A DNA stretch of 64,000 bases, taken from Planctomycetota bacterium. GTDB lineage: Bacteria; Planctomycetota; OFTM77. The notes under the pieces are model-generated. The model made no database searches. It worked only from the letters and a program-made list of their open reading frames with translations, and had not been told where the DNA came from. Position numbers and translations under genes: made by a program. Position 1 is the first letter of the stretch; every line of letters starts with the position of its first letter. The stretch spans positions 62,001 to 126,000 of the forward strand of contig JAJDCO010000094.1 in NCBI GenBank assembly GCA_029260795.1, given 5' to 3'. Shown here one piece after another: positions 8,280 to 16,856 of this stretch.

Positions 8280-9352
8280 CAGTCCTTTCCTCGCAGCTTC
8301 GGGTCGAGCGCATCGCGCAACCCGTCGCCGAGCACGTTCAACGCCAACAGCGTGAGCCCCATCGCCAGGGCCGGAAACACGACCAGCCACCAATCGAGCT
8401 TGATGGGGTTGATCCCTTCGGTGCCATCGACGGCCAGCAGTCCCCAGCTCACCTTGGGCGGCTCGATCCCGAGGCCGAGGAAGCTGAGGAAAGCCTCGAA
8501 GAGCATGACGGCGGGAATGGTGAGCGTCAAATACACGATCACGACCGAGAGCACGTTCGGCACCAGATGGATGAACACGATGCGGGCCGTCGAGGCGCCG
8601 ACCACCCGAGCCGCCTCGACGAACTCGCTGTTGCGGAGCGAGAGCACCTGCCCGCGGACGACGCGTGCCATCGTCAGCCAGTAGATCGCGCCGATCACGA
8701 CGTAGAAGACCGTCTCCCGATTGATCCCGAACTGATCCTCCAGCTCGGTGCGATACTCGTTGACGATCGTGATGAGGAAGATCACCACGAAGATGAACGG
8801 GATCGAGTAGAGGATGTCGACGATGCGCATCATCACGTTGTCGATGCGGCCGCCGAGGAAGCCCGCCATGGCGCCGTAGCTCACGCCGATGATGAGGCTG
8901 CAGAGCGTGGCCGCCAAGGCCACCAAGATCGAGGTCCTACTGCCCCACACGATCCGGGACAACAGGTCGCGGCCCTTGCCGTCGGTACCGAGCCACGGCG
9001 CCGTCTGCCAGTCACCGAAGACGGCCACACGGAGGTCGACCATGCGCTCGTCGATCCAGCCCAGCTCCCAATAGTCCCGCCGGAACCCGGGTACCAGGAG
9101 CGCCGAGAAGTCGACCGCCGGTGGCCGATACTCGTCGTCGAGCGTCAAGGTGACCGGCGAAGGCAGCGGGAGGGCCGGTGCCAACAAGCTCCCCAGTGCG
9201 AAGAGGGCCAGGAAGACCAGGCACGCGAAAGCGGCCCGGTTTCTTCGCAGACGACGCCACGCGTCTTGCCAGAGGCTCTCGCCCTTGTAGGTCTCGGCTT
9301 CGGAGAGGAGCAGCTCGAGGTCCCGCCCTTTCAGATCCCAGCGCTCGGCCAT
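8279..9352 (-). CDS. oppC: Oligopeptide/dipeptide ABC transporter permease
   Basis: A 357-residue inner-membrane permease of the OppC/DppC type. There is a cytoplasmic N-terminus of about 35 residues, a first helix (ACLVFLALFALGSLL), a large periplasmic loop typical of OppC, and then five helices. The EAA loop that contacts the ATPase is EAARVVGASTARIVFIHLV, and LGTDGKGRDLLSRIVWGSR is the conserved OppC N-terminal signature. ATG 9352 lies one base after the oppB TGA; the stop overlaps the oppD ATG. Confidence 0.93.
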   Translation of the reverse strand: MAERWDLKGRDLELLLSEAETYKGESLWQDAWRRLRRNRAAFACLVFLALFALGSLLAPALPLPSPVTLTLDDEYRPPAVDFSALLVPGFRRDYWELGWIDERMVDLRVAVFGDWQTAPWLGTDGKGRDLLSRIVWGSRTSILVALAATLCSLIIGVSYGAMAGFLGGRIDNVMMRIVDILYSIPFIFVVIFLITIVNEYRTELEDQFGINRETVFYVVIGAIYWLTMARVVRGQVLSLRNSEFVEAARVVGASTARIVFIHLVPNVLSVVIVYLTLTIPAVMLFEAFLSFLGLGIEPPKVSWGLLAVDGTEGINPIKLDWWLVVFPALAMGLTLLALNVLGDGLRDALDPKLRGKD

Positions 9353-9353
9353 C

Positions 9354-10334
9354 TCAGCTCTCCTCCAGGCGAATGCGGGGATCGAGCAGCGTGTAGGCGA
9401 AGTCGACCAGCGTATTCAGGGAGTAGACCAGCACCGTGTAGAGGATCGTCACCCCCATGCTGAGGGTGTAGTCGCGATTGGTCGCACTGTTGACGAAGTG
9501 CGAGCCCGTGCCGGGAATCGCAAAGATGCGCTCGATCACGAGGCTGCCGGTCAGGATGCCCGCGGTCGCCGGGCCCAGGTAAGACACGACCGGCAAGAGC
9601 CCCCCCTTCAAGGCATGGCGCAGGATCACCAGTCGCGGGGCGAGGCCTTTTGCATGCGCGGTACGGATGTAGTCCTGCGACAGGACCTCGAGCATTCCCG
9701 TTCGGGTGAGGCGAGCGATGTAGGCGGCGAAGGGAGCGCCCAGCGCGAAGCCGGGAAGCACCAGGTGGCGCAGCGAGCCGTAGCCGGCCACCGGGAACCA
9801 GTCGAGCTCGAAGACGAACAGGATGATGAGGAAGCCCGCGATGACGAAGTTGGGGAGCGCGATCCCGGCGGTGGCGAGGAGCCGCAAGGCGACGTCGACA
9901 CCGCGCCCGCGATAGATCGCCGAGAGGACCCCGGTGGTCAAGCCGAGCGTGAGGGCCCACATCAGGGCGACCATGCCCAACGAGACCGAGACGGGCAGCG
10001 ACTGGGCGATGATGTCGTTGACCGTAAAGTCGCGGTACTTGAAGGACGGCCCGAAATCCCCGGTCAGCACGCCCCCGAACGGGCGAGTCCCGTCCCCGCC
10101 GAACCAGCCGCGCTCGTCGAGGTTGAAGGGCCCGATGTACTGGAAGTACTGCTTGAGGATCGGCCAGTCGAGGTGATAACGCGCCTTGATGTTGCGCTCG
10201 ATCGCTTCGTTCAGAGTCCGCTCGCCGTCGAACGGCCCTCCGCGCACGGCCCGCATGAGGAAGAACGAGACCGTCACGACGATCCAGAGCGTGATCGCAA
10301 ACCAGAGCAGACGCCGCAGGAGGAATCCGATCAT
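9354..10334 (-). CDS. oppB: Oligopeptide/dipeptide ABC transporter permease
   Basis: A 326-residue inner-membrane permease. It opens with the OppB signature, a first helix directly at the N-terminus (FLLRRLLWFAITLWIVVTV), and carries the EAA-type coupling loop around RTAHAKGLAPRLVILRHAL. Length and helix pattern match the family. The ATG overlaps the oppA stop by four bases (ATGA), so translation is coupled. With OppC it forms the translocation pore. A long insert between helices 1 and 2 (residues about 30-90) includes the YHLDWPILKQY segment usual in DppB/OppB. Confidence 0.93.
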   Translation of the reverse strand: MIGFLLRRLLWFAITLWIVVTVSFFLMRAVRGGPFDGERTLNEAIERNIKARYHLDWPILKQYFQYIGPFNLDERGWFGGDGTRPFGGVLTGDFGPSFKYRDFTVNDIIAQSLPVSVSLGMVALMWALTLGLTTGVLSAIYRGRGVDVALRLLATAGIALPNFVIAGFLIILFVFELDWFPVAGYGSLRHLVLPGFALGAPFAAYIARLTRTGMLEVLSQDYIRTAHAKGLAPRLVILRHALKGGLLPVVSYLGPATAGILTGSLVIERIFAIPGTGSHFVNSATNRDYTLSMGVTILYTVLVYSLNTLVDFAYTLLDPRIRLEES

Positions 10335-12133
10335 CGGCCGTTCCGCCCCGAGCCCGTCGGCGGATACTGTCCTTCGCTCGGTCCCTCGGCGGGCGTTCGA
10401 ATCCAGTCCGGGGGCTGCTCCGCTCGTTTCTCTGCCAGCTCCTCATCGCTCATCCAGTACCAGAACTTCTGGAAGTGATCGTCCTGGACGTTCTCATGAA
10501 AGCCCCCGAGCCGGGGATTGACGACGTTCTTGGTCACGTAGAAGTAGATGGGAAGAACCGGCAGCTCCTGCATCAGGATCGCTTCCGATTGCTTCAGCAG
10601 CTCGAGACGGCGTCCCTTGTCCAGCTCCAAGGCCGCCTCGCGGACCAAGCGGTCGTAGTCCTCGTTACCCCAACCGGTCTTGTTGTTCTCACCGCCCGTC
10701 ACGAACATGTCGAGGAAGGTGTTCGGGTCGGGGTAATCGCCGATCCAAGCCGACCTCGACACGTCGAAGTCGAGATTCGACTGCGTGTCGAGGTACACCT
10801 TCCACTCCTGATTCAGCAGCTTCACTTTGAGTCCGAGATGCCGCTTCCACGAGTCGGCGATCACTTCGGCGATGTCCTTGTGCGTCTCCTGCGTGTTGTA
10901 GTGGATCTCGATGGTCGGGAGCTGCTTTCCGCCCGGTCCGAAGCCGGCCTCGGCGAGCAAGCGCTTCGCTTCGACGATGTCTTGCTCCAAGCCAGCCTGG
11001 TAATCGGCCGCGGACGCATGGGCCATCTCGGCGTTGCGATACCCTTCGATACCCGGCGGCACGTAGGCCCACGCGGGCTGCTGTCCGGCTCGCGTCACGC
11101 TTTCGCAGATCGCTCGCCGATCGATCGTCAACGCCAGCGCCCGACGGATCCGCACGTCGTCGAAGGGCGGCCGCGTCGTGTTGACGCGATAGAAGTAGCT
11201 GCCGAGATAGGGCGTCGGATTGAAGTCCTCGCGCGGCATCATCTTCGGAATCACGCTCGCCGGCAGGTCGGTGATCCAGTCGACGGCCCCCGTCAGGTAC
11301 AGCTTCAGCTCCGTGGACAGGTTGTCGATCGCCAGCGCATCGATGATCCCGAACGCGACGTTGTCCGCGTCCCAGTAGTCCTCGTTCTTCACCAACCGGA
11401 TCCGATCGTTCACGCGACGGTAGAGCACCTTGTAGGGTCCGTTCGTCACGATGTTTTCGGGCCGCAGCCACTCGAGCTGCCAGGTGTCCGGGTACTGGAG
11501 CCGCGCGTCCTCGATGTTCCGCCGATTCACGGGAAACAGCGGGTAGAAGGCGCACAGGTCGAGGAAGTAGGGCGTGGGCGACTCGAGCTCGATGCGAAGC
11601 GTGTACTCACCCAAGGCCCGAATGGCGACACGCTCGCTGAATCGTCGCAACCGCTCGTCGGTGTCGCGCTCGTCGATCGGGGCCCCAGTCGTGTACGCTT
11701 TGGCGCCCTTCACATACCAGAGCTGATAGGCATACTCCGCGCCCGTCTCGGGATTGAGAAAGCGCTCGAAGCTGTACACGAAGTCGTGAGCGGAGACGGA
11801 ATCTCCGTTGCTCCAACGTGCCCCGCGTCGAATGTGGAACGTGTAGGCCGTGCCGTCCTCCGAGAGCTCCCAGCGCTCGGCCATTCCGGGAACTGGCTCG
11901 AGAGTCTTCGGGTGCTTGATGCACAAACCCTCGAAGATTGCCCGCAGAATGCGTCCCTCGGGCACGCCGGTGACCGTGGCGGGATCCAGCGTCGTGACCT
12001 CGGATTGGTTGCTGAAGGTCATGTCCGCGGGCTCCAGCCCCGACCGTGTCGTCACGGCGAGTCCGGCCCCGAAGACGCCCAGCAAGAGCAAGGCGGCCAC
12101 GATCTGCCGGAGGCCCACATGAAAGCCGATCAT
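10331..12133 (-). CDS. oppA: Oligopeptide ABC transporter substrate-binding protein
   Basis: A 600-residue family 5 extracellular solute-binding protein. An N-terminal hydrophobic segment (IVAALLLLGVFGAGLAV) lacks a lipobox Cys, so the protein is probably held by an uncleaved anchor or released by signal peptidase I rather than lipidated. This differs from most Gram-negative-like lipoproteins in this window. Family motifs visible are TLDPATVTGVPEGRIL, the RWSNGDSVSAHDFVYSF region and GPYKVLYRRVNDRIRLVKNEDYW. The C-terminal tail after about residue 570 is polar and unusual. It is the first gene of the transporter set, 48 bases after ridA, and is coupled to oppB. The expected ligands are short peptides. 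Confidence 0.92.
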   Translation of the reverse strand: MIGFHVGLRQIVAALLLLGVFGAGLAVTTRSGLEPADMTFSNQSEVTTLDPATVTGVPEGRILRAIFEGLCIKHPKTLEPVPGMAERWELSEDGTAYTFHIRRGARWSNGDSVSAHDFVYSFERFLNPETGAEYAYQLWYVKGAKAYTTGAPIDERDTDERLRRFSERVAIRALGEYTLRIELESPTPYFLDLCAFYPLFPVNRRNIEDARLQYPDTWQLEWLRPENIVTNGPYKVLYRRVNDRIRLVKNEDYWDADNVAFGIIDALAIDNLSTELKLYLTGAVDWITDLPASVIPKMMPREDFNPTPYLGSYFYRVNTTRPPFDDVRIRRALALTIDRRAICESVTRAGQQPAWAYVPPGIEGYRNAEMAHASAADYQAGLEQDIVEAKRLLAEAGFGPGGKQLPTIEIHYNTQETHKDIAEVIADSWKRHLGLKVKLLNQEWKVYLDTQSNLDFDVSRSAWIGDYPDPNTFLDMFVTGGENNKTGWGNEDYDRLVREAALELDKGRRLELLKQSEAILMQELPVLPIYFYVTKNVVNPRLGGFHENVQDDHFQKFWYWMSDEELAEKRAEQPPDWIRTPAEGPSEGQYPPTGSGRNGR

Positions 12134-12181
12134 CTTTCCCCCACGTTCTCAGCCCGACGAGAGTCGCAACGCATTCGGCCG

Positions 12182-12568
12182 TCAGCCGAGATGAGCGATC
12201 GCCTCGATCTCGACGATCGCATCCTTGGGCAATCGGGCTGCCTCGACGGCTGCACGAGCGGGTGGCTCGGCGTCGAAGAACTCGGCATAGACCGCGTTCA
12301 TCGCCTGGAAGTCGTTCATGTCTCTCAAGAACACCGTGGTCTTGACGATGTCGCGGAGGCTCCCTCCCGCGCACTCGAGAACCGCGGTCAGGTTCTTCAA
12401 GACCTGACGGGTCTGGGTGGTGGCGTCACCGCCCACCATCTCACTCGTCTTCGGATCCAAGGCCACTTGGCCCGAGCAGAAGAGCCATGAGCCTTGTTGC
12501 ACCGCTTGAGAGTACGGACCGATCGCGGCCGGTGCCTGATCCGTTTGATGCAGCTTCTTTCCTGCCAC
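12182..12568 (-). CDS. ridA: RidA family reactive enamine/imine deaminase
   Basis: A 128-residue YjgF/YER057c/UK114 protein. Members hydrolyse the reactive 2-aminoacrylate-type enamines released by PLP enzymes. The catalytic Arg105 (in PPARAAVEAARLP) and Glu120 (in IVEIEAIA) fall at the same positions as in the well-studied enterobacterial RidA, and GPYSQAV near the N-terminus is conserved. The start is GTG 12568, with AAGGAG eight bases upstream. It lies in the same direction as coaD (upstream) and oppA (downstream), with short gaps, so it is probably co-transcribed. Confidence 0.92.
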   Translation of the reverse strand: MAGKKLHQTDQAPAAIGPYSQAVQQGSWLFCSGQVALDPKTSEMVGGDATTQTRQVLKNLTAVLECAGGSLRDIVKTTVFLRDMNDFQAMNAVYAEFFDAEPPARAAVEAARLPKDAIVEIEAIAHLG

Positions 12569-12626
12569 TCGAGCAACTCCTTCGTGAATCGTGCGACTGA
12601 GCGCAGGGGTAACGCACCCCGACCGG

Positions 12627-13112
12627 TCAGCGCGGCTTCAACTTCTTCTCGAGCAAGGCCCCGACGTTCGGCGACACGAACCGCGACACGTCTCCCCCGT
12701 TCGACACGATGTCCTTGATCAACGTCGAGCTGATGAACGAGTACCGGGCGTCGGGCATCATGAAGACCGTATCGACGCCCGGGGCGAGGCTCCGATTCGT
12801 CAGGGCCATCTGATACTCGAAGTCGAAGTCGGTGACCGAGCGAATGCCTCGCAGAATGAACTGGTCTCCTCGCTGACGAGCGAAGTCGACCACCAGTCCA
12901 CTGAAGCTGGCGACCGAGACATCGGCCCAGTCGGCGACCAGCTCCTCGAGGATCGCCACCCGCTCATCGACGTCGAAGAGCGGAGACTTGGACGGATTGC
13001 GAGCCACCGCAACGACCAGGTGATCGAACAGCCTGCGACCTCGTTCGATCAGGTCGAGGTGCCCGTTCGTTGCCGGGTCGAAGGTCCCGGGATAGAGGGC
13101 GCCACGTGTCAC
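12627..13112 (-). CDS. coaD: Phosphopantetheine adenylyltransferase
   Basis: A 161-residue enzyme of coenzyme A synthesis that adenylates 4'-phosphopantetheine to dephospho-CoA. The nucleotidyltransferase T-x-GH motif is TNGH (His18), following the N-terminal ALYPGTFDP; RGIRSVTDFDFEYQMA and the second signature FISSTLIKDI are intact. GTG 13118 would leave no spacing to the ribosome site. GTG 13112 sits six bases after AAGGAG, so 13112 was chosen. An essential housekeeping gene inside an otherwise transport-oriented operon. Confidence 0.94.
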   Translation of the reverse strand: MTRGALYPGTFDPATNGHLDLIERGRRLFDHLVVAVARNPSKSPLFDVDERVAILEELVADWADVSVASFSGLVVDFARQRGDQFILRGIRSVTDFDFEYQMALTNRSLAPGVDTVFMMPDARYSFISSTLIKDIVSNGGDVSRFVSPNVGALLEKKLKPR

Positions 13113-13140
13113 GCTCACCTCCTTCGCCTCGGAATGAGAC

Positions 13141-13175
13141 GCGGGCGACCCGGATTCTGAATCCGAATCGCCCGC
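13141..13175 (-). terminator. Possible terminator or attenuator hairpin
   Basis: GCGGGCGA (13141-13148) pairs with TCGCCCGC (13168-13175), and inside it CGGAT (13151-13155) pairs with ATCCG (13161-13165). The symmetric hairpin has a small internal loop and lies between the secreted-protein gene and coaD. No U run follows in the minus direction, so full termination is uncertain; partial read-through into coaD is possible. Confidence 0.4.
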
Positions 13176-13200
13176 GGGTCGATGTCGGGTCGGTCAGCGA

Positions 13201-14007
13201 TCAGCCCGAGAACTCGGAGTCCTTGATACCCTGATTGACCGTCACGTCGAACTGCAAAGTGATCTCCTGGCCACCGTTCGCGGTCTCCAGCTTCTCGAGT
13301 ACGTGGAAGCCGTTGGCGGTCTTCTTGTAGGTCAGCTTCACATCTTGCTCGCCCATGTCACCCTTCTGCGTGATCGACTCCATCACGTAGCGCTCGGACT
13401 TGTCCTCGAGCTGGATCTTCTTGAGCTTCAGCGTGGCCATGACCGTCGCTTCGCCCCCGAACGGCGACTCCTGCGTCTGCTCGGTCCGAACCGGCAGGAA
13501 GTTCGCGTCGTACCAGATGATCTCTTTCTGGGTTTGCGTGTCGGCCTTGTTGGCGACCATCGTGATCATGGTCAGATCGCCGTCTTTCTCCATGCTGACT
13601 GTGTAGTCTTTGGCCTTCTCGACCAGGGGCCGACCGACTGCGAGACGACCGGGCGAGGCCAGGTTCTCGGAGAGCTGACCTTCCATGGCCTCCATGCCAT
13701 CCGGAAGACCCTCGACTTGCATCTTCTCCTTGCCGCCCTTCCAGAGAAGGACGAACTTGAGATCGACGTCGCCGAGGAAGCCGGCGAGCTGCTCGTTGAG
13801 CTGCGGCGACGACATGACGACCTTGACGTCCTTGGCGCCGGCCGCCTGAAGGCTGTACATCTTCTGGTCCACCTGACCGAGGAACTCGATCGCCTTCGGA
13901 TCGCTCTCGGCCTGGGCGGTCTTGATCTCGGCCTTCTCGATCTTCTGAGCAAAGGCCGGCGTCGCCAGGCCAAGGAGCGACAGCGCAAGCAGGGCATTCT
14001 TGATCAT
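13201..14007 (-). CDS. Secreted protein of unknown function, LolA-like in outline
   Basis: A 268-residue exported protein with a classical signal peptide (MIKNALLALSLLGLATPAFAQ). The mature part is rich in beta-strand-forming, Lys/Glu-alternating segments such as MQVEGLPDGM, DLTMITMVANKAD, IIWYDANFLPVRTEQ and YVMESITQKGDM. The sequence of phrases (a residual lipoprotein-carrier-like 'W-D, P-V-R' hairpin, then rows of antiparallel strands) resembles LolA/LppX-fold proteins, but no diagnostic motif is present and I do not assign it. AAGGA lies about eight bases before ATG 14007. It is first in the row with coaD, ridA and opp genes, separated by a hairpin. Confidence 0.7.
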   Translation of the reverse strand: MIKNALLALSLLGLATPAFAQKIEKAEIKTAQAESDPKAIEFLGQVDQKMYSLQAAGAKDVKVVMSSPQLNEQLAGFLGDVDLKFVLLWKGGKEKMQVEGLPDGMEAMEGQLSENLASPGRLAVGRPLVEKAKDYTVSMEKDGDLTMITMVANKADTQTQKEIIWYDANFLPVRTEQTQESPFGGEATVMATLKLKKIQLEDKSERYVMESITQKGDMGEQDVKLTYKKTANGFHVLEKLETANGGQEITLQFDVTVNQGIKDSEFSG

Positions 14008-14149
14008 GGGAGGTTCCTTTCGTCGGGGGTGGAAGCGAGCCGCGGCTTCGTCCGAGCCCGGCCGCCATCCGCGCGGTTATAACAAGGCTCTACCGGCGAA
14101 CACAAACGAAGCTTTCAGGCGGCGCACAGGGCGATCGGTGTCGAATCCC

Positions 14150-16681
14150 CTACTCGAGGACGAAGCTCGTTCCATTCGAGATCACGATGACCTCGGGAGT
14201 CGCATCGAGCGTGATCATCGCGCTGAAGATCGGGAGTCCTCGGAATGGCAGATTCACCAAGTCCGACGCCGCGAGCCGAAGCTGAAAGTACCCCGAGTCG
14301 TCCAGGATGCCACGAAACTGCGCGACCAGCAGAGAGACCTGGAACAGCACGTCGTTGGTGAGCGGAATCGTTCGCGTTCCGACCTTCACACCCGGTGAGT
14401 TGCCGAAAGCAAAGGCCACGAACGCACTCGCCCCGGCCTCGGCCGGGGACAGAACGTCGAAGACGAGGTCCGAGTCGATCGGGATCGAGGTCCACCGAGG
14501 CACGAGGTTGTCCTGGGTGATCACGCCGACCAATCCCCGATCGGTCTCGCCTTCCACCGAGGCTCCCGGTGCGGCCACCAAGACGTCCGGCAATCCGTCG
14601 CGGTGAAGCCGTCCGGCCCCTGCGACCGATCGCCCCCAGCCAGCCGTCGCCGTCGAGCCTTCGAAGCGATGAAGCACCTCACCGCTGCGCCCGGAGAAGA
14701 TCAGTGAGAGACCGGGTCCCTCCTGACCCGAGCTGCCGCCGAAGAGCGACGATCCCGCAACGACGTCCATCACGCCGTCCGCATCGACGTCGCCGGCCGC
14801 CGCCAAATCGCTCACGGGGCTTCCGACCTCGAGGTCGAGGAGCAGATCTCCACTCGCACCCGAAACGACGCGAACTCGCCCCTCCGCCGCGTACGCCAGC
14901 TCTCCCAAGCCGTCGCCATCGAGATCCGATATCCCGGCGACCGGGCCTTCGGCATACGGTGGGCCGCTCGAGCCACCGACCCGCAAGAGCTCGATGCGAG
15001 TGCCCGAGGTGAAAGCGAACGCACCGCCGAAGGTCGTCACACCGTCCCCGCGCGATCCGATCACGACATCGTCGAAGGTATCCCCGTCCAGATCTTCGAT
15101 CAGGTCCAACGAGATACCAAAATCCGCGACCGAGGGATCGGGCGCATCCAGAGTCACATGGACCAGGCCGGGGGCGACGCCCGAGTACACGCGCACCGCC
15201 CCGTTCGGCGAGGTCGCCGAGGCGGTCAGTCCGGCCGCGAAGTCGGGAATGCCGTCCGAGTCGAGGTCTCCCAGACTCAGAACCGCGACTCCTAGACCCA
15301 CGTCGCCAGGCAGCGCTGCGACTCGCTCGTGAACTCGCCGGCGCCCGGGCGACAGCACGTACAATGCTCCTTGGCCTCCGTCAGCAAACGGGGCACTCGC
15401 GACGGCATCCTCCTTGCCATCGAAGTCGACATCGCCGCGGAGTCGCGCCACCGCCGCTCCGAAGCCTTCGCCGGCGCCGATCGGTCCCGAGACGACGTAC
15501 AAGATCTCACGTCCATCAGCGCCGGACACGAAGCGCACCGCGCCGTCACCCGAGCTCTCTTCGGGGCTGCCGATGACCAGGTCGCCGAAGCCGTCTTGGG
15601 AGACGTCGTCGAGTGTGTCCAATCCGGTCCCGAATCCAGAGCGGGGTACCGGTGAGGGGGTCACGCTCCGTCGACGCAACGAGACCGGGAATCGATAGGC
15701 GAACGGCATCGGAGCGGATGTGCCCACACCGTTGCGTACGATGACGTCGACCACTCCGAGATCGGCTCCTTCGGGCACGATGCCTCGAGCCCGGTCTTCG
15801 CCCAAGACCTCCACCGATGCCAGCGGCTGGCCACCGATCTCGACGATCAAGTCCGCGGTGAATCGATCTCCGGAGATCTCGATCTCGGTCCCACCCGCGA
15901 CACTCCCGCCGTCCGGCTCCAGACGAGCGAGAGTCGGGGGACGATTCTCGTACTGAAAGGCTCGCTCGAGCACCAGCTCTTGCGGGGTCGGGCCTCCCGA
16001 GGTCGGGATCACGAACCCGCTCAATCGAATGTCGACCGCTTTGGCCGAGGTCGCGGCTGGCGTGCGCGCGGTCAAGCTACGCTCGGAAGCGTCCAGCTTC
16101 TGCACGGTGGCGGCCTCGCCGCCGAGCTCCACCTGCACGCTCTCCGACTCGAAGTCGAGTCCTCGAATCTCGATCAAAGTGCCGCCCCGAACATCACCGC
16201 TCGTCGGCGAGAGCTCATAGACCGAGTAGCCGGCCGAGCCGGGCTCGGTGAGACGCAAGACCTCGCCGTCGGCGTCGAGTACCTCGACGAGGATCGCGAT
16301 CGGTCCGGTCGATCGAGAGGCCGGCGCTTCGAAAGACAGGCTCTCACTGTCCAGGATCTGAGCCGGGAGCATCCGAGCCTCTCCGGGCCGCTCGACGGGA
16401 GTCCATTCCACGCGGGCGCTCGCCACCTCGGGAGCTCCCAGATCCAATCCGTCACCGAAGAGGCGCAGGGTCTCTCCCGCACTCACCCGAATTGCCGGTG
16501 GCGACACGGTCCGGATCGTGGCCTTGGTCTCGGCCTCAGCCGGGAAGAATGCTCCGCCTCCCCCTTTCGAGCAGCCGCCCAGCGCGAACAGGCCGAGGAG
16601 CAAGGAGGTTCCGAGCGCTCCCGAGGAGCGGCGCCGAAGGTTTGTCGTCAACGGAGTGTGCATCGGAGGACGGCTCGACAT
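14150..16681 (-). CDS. TIG/FG-GAP repeat lipoprotein (first of a tandem pair)
   Basis: An 843-residue surface lipoprotein: signal ending LFALGGC (Cys37 from ATG 16681; ATG 16663 is an equally possible start, neither has a good ribosome site). Residues about 50-330 contain several IPT/TIG-type immunoglobulin-like domains (each beginning around P-x-S/G-G, e.g. LSPTSGDVRGGTLIEIRG and LEPDGGSVAGGTEIEISG). Residues about 340-720 are FG-GAP/integrin-alpha-type propeller repeats with D-x-D-x-D-G calcium loops (DVDFDGKED, DLDSDGIPDF, DLDGDGLGEL, DVDADGVMDV). The last 110 residues form a separate beta module shared with other proteins here. Such proteins bind ligands or matrix on the cell surface; the target is unknown. 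The next gene upstream is a paralogue of the same build. Confidence 0.82.
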   Translation of the reverse strand: MSSRPPMHTPLTTNLRRRSSGALGTSLLLGLFALGGCSKGGGGAFFPAEAETKATIRTVSPPAIRVSAGETLRLFGDGLDLGAPEVASARVEWTPVERPGEARMLPAQILDSESLSFEAPASRSTGPIAILVEVLDADGEVLRLTEPGSAGYSVYELSPTSGDVRGGTLIEIRGLDFESESVQVELGGEAATVQKLDASERSLTARTPAATSAKAVDIRLSGFVIPTSGGPTPQELVLERAFQYENRPPTLARLEPDGGSVAGGTEIEISGDRFTADLIVEIGGQPLASVEVLGEDRARGIVPEGADLGVVDVIVRNGVGTSAPMPFAYRFPVSLRRRSVTPSPVPRSGFGTGLDTLDDVSQDGFGDLVIGSPEESSGDGAVRFVSGADGREILYVVSGPIGAGEGFGAAVARLRGDVDFDGKEDAVASAPFADGGQGALYVLSPGRRRVHERVAALPGDVGLGVAVLSLGDLDSDGIPDFAAGLTASATSPNGAVRVYSGVAPGLVHVTLDAPDPSVADFGISLDLIEDLDGDTFDDVVIGSRGDGVTTFGGAFAFTSGTRIELLRVGGSSGPPYAEGPVAGISDLDGDGLGELAYAAEGRVRVVSGASGDLLLDLEVGSPVSDLAAAGDVDADGVMDVVAGSSLFGGSSGQEGPGLSLIFSGRSGEVLHRFEGSTATAGWGRSVAGAGRLHRDGLPDVLVAAPGASVEGETDRGLVGVITQDNLVPRWTSIPIDSDLVFDVLSPAEAGASAFVAFAFGNSPGVKVGTRTIPLTNDVLFQVSLLVAQFRGILDDSGYFQLRLAASDLVNLPFRGLPIFSAMITLDATPEVIVISNGTSFVLE

Positions 16682-16758
16682 CGGAAGCGACGCACGCGAA
16701 GCCGGTCTCTCGGCTGGCCGTGGAGTGCGTTCTTTGGGAGGGGATGTGCTCTTTCTTA

Positions 16759-16784
16759 GGCTCGGGAACCGAAGTTCCCGAGCC
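16759..16784 (-). terminator. Perfect UUCG-loop hairpin between the two FG-GAP genes
   Basis: GGCTCGGGAAC (16759-16769) pairs perfectly with GTTCCCGAGCC (16774-16784). Read on the minus strand, the loop is UUCG closed by C-G. It lies 73 bases after the stop of the upstream FG-GAP gene. The downstream stretch (TAAGAAAG) is A-rich rather than U-rich, so it may protect the mRNA 3' end rather than terminate. Confidence 0.5.
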
Positions 16785-16856
16785 GCACGCTAGCAAATCC
16801 GATCGCCGAAGTCAATTTCCTCGGTGCACTTACAATGAATGGCCCGATCGCCCTCA